The notes under the pieces are model-generated. The model did not search any database, was not told where the DNA came from, and was given only the letters and a program-made list of their open reading frames with translations. The position numbers and the translations under genes are program-made. Positions 57,095 to 64,000 of a stretch of DNA of 64,000 bases are shown here, in pieces. Positions within the stretch are counted from its first letter, which is position 1, and every line of letters begins with the position of its first letter. Origin of the DNA: Phaffia rhodozyma (taxonomy: Eukaryota > Basidiomycota > Tremellomycetes > Cystofilobasidiales > Mrakiaceae); assembly GCA_014706385.1 (NCBI GenBank), contig JACGZH010000002.1:2046001-2110000 (forward strand). The letters run 5' to 3'.

Positions 57095-59319
57095 TCAAGA
57101 GTAAGGAGGGAAAGGAGGGGTCGTCGCTGGAGCAGGTGGTATGAAATCAAAAGCACCTAGGGAATACTGCGAATACTGTGTATCCCTCTGGCTTGAGCCT
57201 GAGTTGAAATTCGAAGTTGAAGTAGAGGCAAACAATTCTCCTCTGTCAGGTGGTGGAAGAATTGATGTAGGTGACGACGGCTGCTCTGCTAAGAAGTCTT
57301 GTCTGCTGATCGAATTAGGATCCGACGGTTGCTGATGAGCTTGAAGCTGAGTGCCTCGTATCAAGCTACCTGATCTAAAGAGGCTACCCGCTTGTAATTC
57401 TTGGCCGACTTGAACGATCGTCGCACTCTTGATCATGACGCTTCCCTGGGAGCTTGCTGTGCTCTCCGGTCTACCGAAGTTGGAACCTCCGTAGGACGTT
57501 GTGGCCGCCAGGGAGTCCATTGAGAATCTAAAATCTTCCGTGTCGGAGGGGAATCTGGGCTGTTGGGGGAAACTGGTCGACAAAGTCCGTGGATCATATC
57601 GGTGGTGGATCGACGGAAGTGATATCGTATCGGCGCTATCATCAGTGAAAGGGTCCATGTCGGTTTCAGATCGATTGGATTGGGTAAGAGGTGCCGGTGA
57701 TGGTGGTAATGAAGGAAGAGTTGGGAAAGAAGCGGATGACGCAGAATTCGGGTCGTAGTTTTGAACAGGGGCTTGGGAAAGAGGCGATCGGCCGATGTTG
57801 ATCTTGGGAACCGTCGTTGGTCTGACAGGCGTAGGCTTGTTTGTCTTTTGTGAAACCGGACTCTGGTCGATCGAGTGGGGGAACGACGGGGAGGGGACAA
57901 TCTTTGAAGCCATCTGACTCAGGTTTAACCTCTGAGCTGTCGCAATCTTTGGGGTGTCGAGCACAAACATGTTTGAGTTGAACGACATAAATGAGCCCGC
58001 TCCGCTCATGAGGGACAGTCTGTCGTCACTTTCTGACGGGGCAGATGGAGTCGGGAGAGCTGATGGTCTGATCAATGCTCCCGGATGCGATACCACTGTA
58101 GTGAGTTTTGCGGGAGACATCAAGTCCTCTCTATCCAAATCGAAACCCAGGTTATGATCGGGTCTGAAATTTCGTCCAGCTGATTGAGCTGGAGAGGAGC
58201 CCGAGGTAGGAACGTAAGCGATCGGAATCACGTTCGTTGCTTGGGAGAGCAAGGAGAACCCGTCACCAGAGACAAAGGACGCTCCATCCGCGAACGGGTC
58301 CTGATTGGCCAGCGCGAGAGGAATCCCAGGGTGGTCGGAAGAATTTTTGGTCGCGGGATCGAGGTCAATGCCATCTGTAGAATACACAGTGAGGAGCCGA
58401 CCGTTGTTAGGCCTCGATAAGATCCCTCTGTTGTCAGCGTTTGTGAAGGAGGACAAGAGACCAGAGGATTCTGGTGCATCTGGGCCGGAAGACCGTCCGA
58501 AATGAACGTTGGTAGGAGTAATCCCAGGCGTTCGTGTGTTGAGAGAGAGAACTTCGTGTTGGGCTGCCTCCAGCCGGTTCGCACGCTCTTCTAGCTCGGC
58601 CAGCCGAGCCAGATCGCGGGCCTGAAGAGGTGATGAAGAAATCAAAGTACCGGTCAGCACATCGGTTCTCTCTGTGTAGCCAGAACGAATGAAACTGACG
58701 GACCTTCTTCTTGCGAAGATACCACCATACCGTTAAACTGCACAGCAAAAGAAACGCGATGATCGGACCGGCGATTAGCCCTGGGTTGATTGACCCTCCG
58801 TTGTCATCGTCGGTCGAGTTCTTAACACAAGAGACTGTTGCACAGGTAGTTTTTGTTCTGTAACGGTGTGTTCGTGTAGAGAGCATGAGTATAAGTAAAC
58901 ATGTTCGAAATTAGAAGCACGGTGAGATGGTGTTTGTTCCGAATTTGCGTGAGATGAGAGAACTGAATGTCTTTGCAATTCTTGTCTGATCAAGAATGTG
59001 AGAAGAATAAGAAAAACATTCCAAGGAAAGCAGGCGGTGCCGGTAATGATAGTCGATAGCACAATCGCTAAGGACTTTGGAATAAGGAAAAGGAAGAGAC
59101 AACAGAAGCTGGAGGAGGATAAATCCTAAGGAGAAGCATTCCTTACCTGGCAGTAGCAACACAGCTGTATCCGGCTGAGCAACTGCACAAAGGAGCCGAG
59201 GTCGGACAGTCAACGCTATCCCTCCGGTTCAACCGGTTAGAACCTTCCTTGTAGGCTGCGGGCACGACGTGCATCCTTTGACGAAACCCAGGATCCATGT
59301 TGGACCGGTGCCGATTCAT
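57095..59319 (-). CDS. OPY2: Opy2-like membrane anchor of the HOG/MAPK pathway
   Basis: Exons on the minus strand are 59319-59147, 58857-58704 and 58621-57095. Phases agree and the product is 617 aa. The N-terminus is Cys-rich in the Opy2 manner: CPTSAPLCSCSAGYSCVATA then CATVSC, split by an intron of about 290 nt. One transmembrane helix follows (PGLIAGPIIAFLLLCSLTV) with a basic KKK stop-transfer. The cytosolic tail of about 510 residues begins with a short coiled coil (RLAELEERANRLEAAQHEVL) and continues as Ser/Pro-rich disordered sequence. There is no cleavable signal peptide, as in yeast Opy2. Family knowledge: Opy2 anchors the Ste50-Ste11 module at the plasma membrane for osmostress signalling. 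The start is the first ATG of the frame. Confidence 0.75.
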
Positions 59320-59638
59320 GAGCTGGATTTGAGTAGTTAGAGTGCACCTGGCTAGCCTCTGAGTCTGTTTGTGTGGAAGGAGAGGAAAGATGGACGAGAG
59401 AAATGGAGGATGTTTGGGTGAAGGTGAGAGATAGAAGGAGGAAGGAGGGGAAGAAAGTATCGGGGCAAGCACAGCCTTCACGGTAACCACGTGACTTGCG
59501 CCGTGCGCTACCTTCTGTAGCTGGATCTATCAAGTTACATATCTCTCTTTAAACACGTTGTTCTTCATCATACAGATAGATGCCATTGTATATGCAGATA
59601 GCATAGCGCTTTGCTGTCATGTACAGAAAACCCAGACC
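59320..59638. promoter_or_regulatory. Upstream region of the Opy2-like gene
   Basis: About 320 bp between tandem minus-strand genes. The frame of Opy2 stays open upstream to 59490 but only from a non-ATG codon, so this is taken as 5' leader and promoter. Confidence 0.35.
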
Positions 59639-62600
59639 TTACTCATCCTCTTCTTCCTCCTGATTGACGGTCGGCAAATTGACAGCCTGCCAGAGTATGA
59701 CTAGATCGATACAGAACCTCACGACAACGCTTATCTCGAGAGGATCTGTTGCGTGGAATTTACCGAATATAGTGTGGAAAACTGTTGGCGTCCATGAGAC
59801 TATAGATCATATCAAGAGCGTTGTGAGAATCAATGAGAATCGGAGACAGAAATAGCGAAGCAAAGGAAGAAGAAAGCAACGTACTAATGGTGCCCACTAC
59901 TTGAGTCCATGCAAAAGCAGGAATCGATCCTGCGAACGTTCCCAGCCTCCAATTCAACAACACCTGCGATAATACCGCCAGCATGGATAATGACGTCTTT
60001 AGAGAAGTTCCATATTTTGGCAGCCGAAGCGTTTCTGACCAGTTTGAGAGCGTCTGACGGAAACCGGGAGGCCCCCAATAACGATGGTTATTGACAGAGA
60101 CCGGAAGGTAAGTTGGGCCGATGAGATGAGGGAGTTCAGGTAGGTATGTTAGGATGATCGTCAAGATAGCTACGAACTAAAGCGAAGGTCAAGATTAGTG
60201 AATTTCCTCTCGAATAAGGTTCCTGGTGCTAAGCTAACGACCGTGCAGAAAGAAGAAAGGAACATACCACGCCTTTCTGAGCCCACGTAAACTTTTGATC
60301 TGATCTCCTGCTCATCCTCTCCGAGTGTGTTCGCCCGAATCTTTTGAATCCTATAGGAAATGAGCCACCGCAGCCATGCCATGTGATGCCGATGCCACAC
60401 CAAAGACAGGTCCACCTCCAGATGGAAACGATGTTGATCACTAGTACTGCGGCGAACATCCATGCAGACCTTTCATAATCATAACGATCATTGTGATAAG
60501 AGATTGCTTCATACAGACTACCGAAACACAAGTAGAGGATGGTCGATGGAAGACTTAGGCCCGTGCTCAAAGATCTGGAAAAGAGATAATACGTCTGAAG
60601 GATGATCCCGAGGGGGTATCGGATCAAGCCGCCGATGACGAAGAAGACGGAGCGAAGGATGGGTCGTTTAGTGTACGTGTGGCTGTTCCCAAAGATAGCA
60701 TCTGAAGTGGTGAATGTGAACGTATAACAGGTAGACAAACAGTTGGTCAGAGAATTCTCGAGACTAGACAGCTGAGAATAGTACTTTCAAACATCAGAGG
60801 AAGGAAGAAGATCGAACTTATGAAATCCATCGTCTGCAGTGTACTAGCCTCCATATAACCATTGTCGAAAGATGGATAGTATGATCTATAACGATCAAAC
60901 CATCTGAAGTCGTCCTTGTTAATTTTATCGATACCAATTATCTTCGATTTTGACAAGAGATCAAAGGTGATATGCCAGGGAACGGTGAACGGATCTACAA
61001 AAATGTTGGAGGGTAGAACAAAAGAGAGGGTGATGAGCGCGCAGAAGCCAAGAAAGTAGAGCCATCCTTTTTCCAGTTTTGCCCACTGCTTACCAGATTG
61101 GTTGTTGGAGGACTGATCGATACGAGGCAAGGGGATCCAGTCCTCAGACCCAGCTGCATGACCACCTACGAAAAAGGATCACATCACAGAAGGGGAAGAG
61201 AAAGTGTTTCGGACGGAGAAGGGTCATTATGAGGTCGACCAAATCGACGCCTTGTATGAGAAGAACACGTCGAAAAGAATACATACGCAGAGTCATATAG
61301 GGGCCATAAAAAGAAATCTTTTCAGGCCTGTGAGACCATGGTCCTCCGCTGAATTCATGACGATCCTTCACGTTAAAGTGCTGAGTGATCAAAGATCGGT
61401 AGTGACCTACAACACTGAAAGGAAAGTGGGTGAGATGAGCCGCCCAATTGAGAGGATCTTGTTGATAAATCATCTTCCACTACATGATGAAATCACAAGC
61501 CAAACCGACAAGAGGATAATAAAATTTAGAGGTAGTTAGCGCTCACAGATTCTACACTTTAGATTCCATAACGCGAACCATATTAAAGGAGACGAACCCC
61601 TTCGGAATTCACATCACGTCGCTTTCTAGTATATCTGTCATAATCATACATTGGTGTCTCCTTAGCCATAGAGAGCCAGCTTCTAGATTTAATCTTGAGG
61701 CTTGCATTCCGCTGGTAGGGAAGGAACTGTCTTTGATTTCGAAGATTTTCGCTCTCTTTGGATCGGGAAGGTGGCTGACTGTATATTTCAGCCCAGTCCG
61801 ACTGGTCCCAGGTGGCCCGTTCATCGATTACAGGCCGCAGGGCGAACTCTCTGACAGCCCCAGAATCATAAAATGCGTTAAGCGATCGCGAAACGTTCTC
61901 CATATGTGAACTACCATTGGGGTCGTCGGCGAGAGGATCTATAGGACGAGCGAGCTGTTGAAGACTACTTTTAGTCCGTGAGGTAGAATTCATGCCAGAG
62001 AAAAATGGAGAGGACTGTTCGAACTCCATCATCTCCACATACTCCACCATCTTCACCTGGGATTGTTCGAGGGAGTTCAAGATGGGATCGGGATCAGATG
62101 GAACGATGACGAAGGTATTGACGATCTCAGGAAAGAAGGTGTTGGGTTCATAAAACTGGGATCTATTTATGCAAAAATACAGAGGAGGAGCGGTCAAAGA
62201 GTTGAACTCGGGATGACAAGGAAGACACGAGATGGAGAACATCAAACTGACAGGACATCCAGAGGGATAGATAAATTGATCGTTTTCTTGAAGACCGGGT
62301 CGGCAGAGTTGAGGCTGATTCGAGAGAAGACAACCTGGCTGTAAAGCGGTTGCCAATCTCCAAAGCGCGATGTTTCTGGATCAGGCCCTCCAAAAGATCT
62401 ACCGTCTCTTATACCCGGCAACTCTTTTCCAAGCCTGACAAACACACTGGCTACAACATCAAACTGGGGAATATCTCCGCCATAGTAGCTAGTCACGGCA
62501 TTCCAAGGGTAGGAGACCGTGGTTCCCCGATGAGGATCAAAGACCAGACGCCAGAAATACCTGGCCACTGAGAAGACAAGGTAGACAGCTCCACCGGAGA

Positions 62601-62760
62601 TTCCGAGAACAACTAGGATGGCAATCAAGATGAGAAGACGACGGCGAGTCAGAACGGGTTTCCTACGTGTTCGGAGGGACAGGTGGTCGTCGGCTGAATC
62701 CAAGAAGGAATCTGTAGACGCATGTTCTCGATTGAGAGGGGTGAGCAAGTGTTCCTCCAT
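59639..62760 (-). CDS. Multi-pass membrane protein of unknown function
   Basis: Multi-exon gene of about 3.1 kb. It starts MEEHLLTPLNREHASTDSFL at 62760 and ends NLPTVNQEEEEDE at 59639. The N-terminal third has one signal-anchor helix (RRLLILIAILVVLGISGGAV) followed by a soluble, probably lumenal domain containing SYYGGDIPQFDVVASVFVRL and TFFPEIVNTFVIVPSDPDPI. The C-terminal half holds several further helices, for example GWLYFLGFCALITLSFVLPS and AWMFAAVLVINIVSIWRW. Key joins are the donor at GTCAGT near 62248 and the acceptor CTATAG before SWTPTVFHTIFGKF in the last exon. Two large parts fused by in-phase introns form one frame, but they could still be two genes. I do not recognise the family. 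Confidence 0.55.
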
Positions 62761-63576
62761 GATGGAGGATAATGGTGAAGGAATGATGGCAACACTCTCA
62801 TCTTGTCTCACTTGATGTTCACCCTCACTTGTCCTTGGCCAGACGACCAGACGAACAAGGTTTGGAGGTAACGAACTCAACTCGGAACATATCACCGGGG
62901 TCATACCGGGGCCACACCGGCTCCCACTGCGCCTTCTCCCGTGCCGGCGCCCGAAGATCACTCGGCTGGGTCTTCCGTACCAACATCAAGCTCAGAACAG
63001 ACATGCAGGTGGGTATGATGCGAATGGATGTCTATCGAATAAGGAGCAGCAAGGATTGGTCCGAGAGAGAAACCAGCATGCCATTGAAGAGTCCGGTCGG
63101 TCTGGATGTAAACAGACATTAACCGGAGCGCACACTTGCTCTGTACGTGCTCGCTTACCGACACACAGACACACAGACACACAGACACACAGACACACAG
63201 ACACACAGACACACAGACACACAGACACACAGACACACAGACACACAGACACATACATACATATCTGCTCTGGATACACACACGCACATGCTCATACACC
63301 AACACACACCCGCACGCACGCGTACACATACATACTCATCCGAGCCGATCTGCCCCCTATTAAAACAAGAGTGGGAGTGGGCAAGGTACAAGTGGGCGAA
63401 GCTGAGAGATGTGTGTCACGTGACTAATTTGCTGTGCATATTCACGTGACTTGCAGTCGGTTCCCCGCTTTGTTTAACCTTCGTGTCTTTTAAGTTTCGG
63501 CCGTTCAGGTAGCAACCTTTAGATCCCCCAACTACTACATCCAGCGTTCGTTCAGTCCTCTTGTTCTCGTTCTCCC
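62761..63576. promoter_or_regulatory. Divergent intergenic region with CA-rich microsatellite
   Basis: 816 bp between the membrane-protein gene (-) and the last gene (+). It includes the 8-bp array described separately and further CA-rich DNA to about 63330. Two CACGTGAC-type words lie near 63417 and 63444, close to the downstream gene. The open frames through the array are artefacts of the repeat. Confidence 0.45.
63161..63253. repeat. ACACACAG octanucleotide tandem array
   Basis: About 11 perfect head-to-tail copies of an 8-bp unit, followed by imperfect CA/CG-rich DNA. Because 8 is not a multiple of 3, all three frames read through with a repeating His-Arg-Thr-Asp pattern on the plus strand, giving false ORFs. 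Confidence 0.95.
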
Positions 63577-64000
63577 ATGTCCTCAAACGTACTTAGAAGG
63601 AGAAGGTCAGCCGTGTCCCAGTCGGCAAGCATCGGTCTTCGGTTTGGGTGGATAGTGGTCGTGATCTGGTGCGAGGTTAGTTTCCGACACGTCCCTCCGT
63701 GTAACTTTGTTCTTTACCTTTGATTAGCCCCAGTGTATCCTCTACTTCTATCGTGGCCTATAGAATAGTGACCACTGTATCGTTTGTTCTTGCCTCTTTT
63801 CATTCATATACTCCCAACAGATCGGAGAGGTAATTCTCTGCTTGACTCTTTCGTGTCCTCGTTTCCATTTCTTCCACTGACCTTGTATCCCTTTTCTAGT
63901 TCTTCTGGTCAGCGTCTGCTTGTCGATGGTCCAGTTTAGAGAAACGACTTCAGAGAGTTCGTCCGGTCTTAGTCTCTCGTTTTGCTTTTCTTCCGCTTGT
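63577..64000 (+). CDS. 5' end of a probable Cdc1/Ted1-type metallophosphoesterase (partial)
   Basis: The gene is cut by the window edge. Exons are 63577-63675, a 9-nt exon 63821-63829 and 63900 onward, all in phase. The product begins MSSNVLRRRRSAVSQSASIG with a hydrophobic segment (FGWIVVVIWCEIGEFFWSAS), then ACRWSSLEKRLQRVRP. An N-terminal membrane helix followed by a C-x-W motif resembles fungal Cdc1/Ted1 proteins, which trim ethanolamine phosphate from GPI anchors in the ER. The metal-binding motifs lie beyond the window, so the assignment is tentative. Confidence 0.4.

Noticed and set aside
59320..59490. N-terminal extension of the Opy2-like protein
   Set aside because: The upstream open frame starts at GTG with no ATG before 59319. 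It is more likely leader sequence.
62958..63449. Several ORFs with His-Thr-Asp or Val-Cys-Leu repeats
   Set aside because: All are products of the ACACACAG array read in different frames.

Overview
The window is nuclear DNA from a basidiomycete fungus. Genes are dense on both strands and cut by many short spliceosomal introns of about 50-140 nt with GTRNGT-type donors. The protein set includes a five-TOG XMAP215, an Opy2-type membrane anchor, a cytochrome-b5-fused delta-9 desaturase, a Zn2Cys6 protein and an Argonaute. The intron style and gene content would fit a tremellomycete yeast such as Phaffia/Xanthophyllomyces, but the sequence alone does not prove the species. Nearly all genes are multi-exonic. 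The exon joins given here were read from splice sites, phase continuity and family motifs.

Layout, left to right: a Zn2Cys6 regulator (-), a cyclin of the CTD-kinase type (-), an arrestin-fold protein (+), a membrane-anchored GH15 glucoamylase (-), a Ser-rich wall-sensor-like membrane protein (-), PET100 (+), a small doubtful ORF (+), a giant XMAP215/Stu2 microtubule polymerase (-), an FAD-dependent fructosyl-amine/sarcosine-type oxidase (+), the OLE1-type desaturase (-), a BRAP2/Etp1-type RING and ZnF-UBP protein (-), Argonaute (+), a SulP sulfate permease (+), ETF-ubiquinone oxidoreductase (+), a BTB protein with a Cys-rich segment (+), a hexanucleotide array, a long inverted repeat and a decayed Ty3/gypsy element (+), complex I subunit NDUFS7 (+), a mucin-like single-pass membrane protein (+), an Opy2-like HOG-pathway anchor (-), a multi-pass membrane protein of unknown function (-), and the 5' end of a probable Cdc1/Ted1-type phosphoesterase (+, cut by the window edge).

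There is no operon logic. Loose themes are mitochondrial respiration (PET100, ETF-QO, NDUFS7), surface sensing and osmostress (the 12-kb and 54-kb Ser/Thr-rich membrane proteins and Opy2) and membrane or sulfur metabolism (OLE1, SulP). The most unusual region is the Argonaute gene. It has roughly 35-40 exons in 6 kb, microexons of 7, 10 and 11 nt next to catalytic residues, two GC-AG introns and an RGG-type insert at the start of its PAZ domain, yet its DEDH catalytic tetrad is complete. The only clear mobile element is a truncated, frameshifted gypsy retroelement at 49.1-51.7 kb. I saw no tRNA, rRNA, CRISPR or prokaryotic feature.
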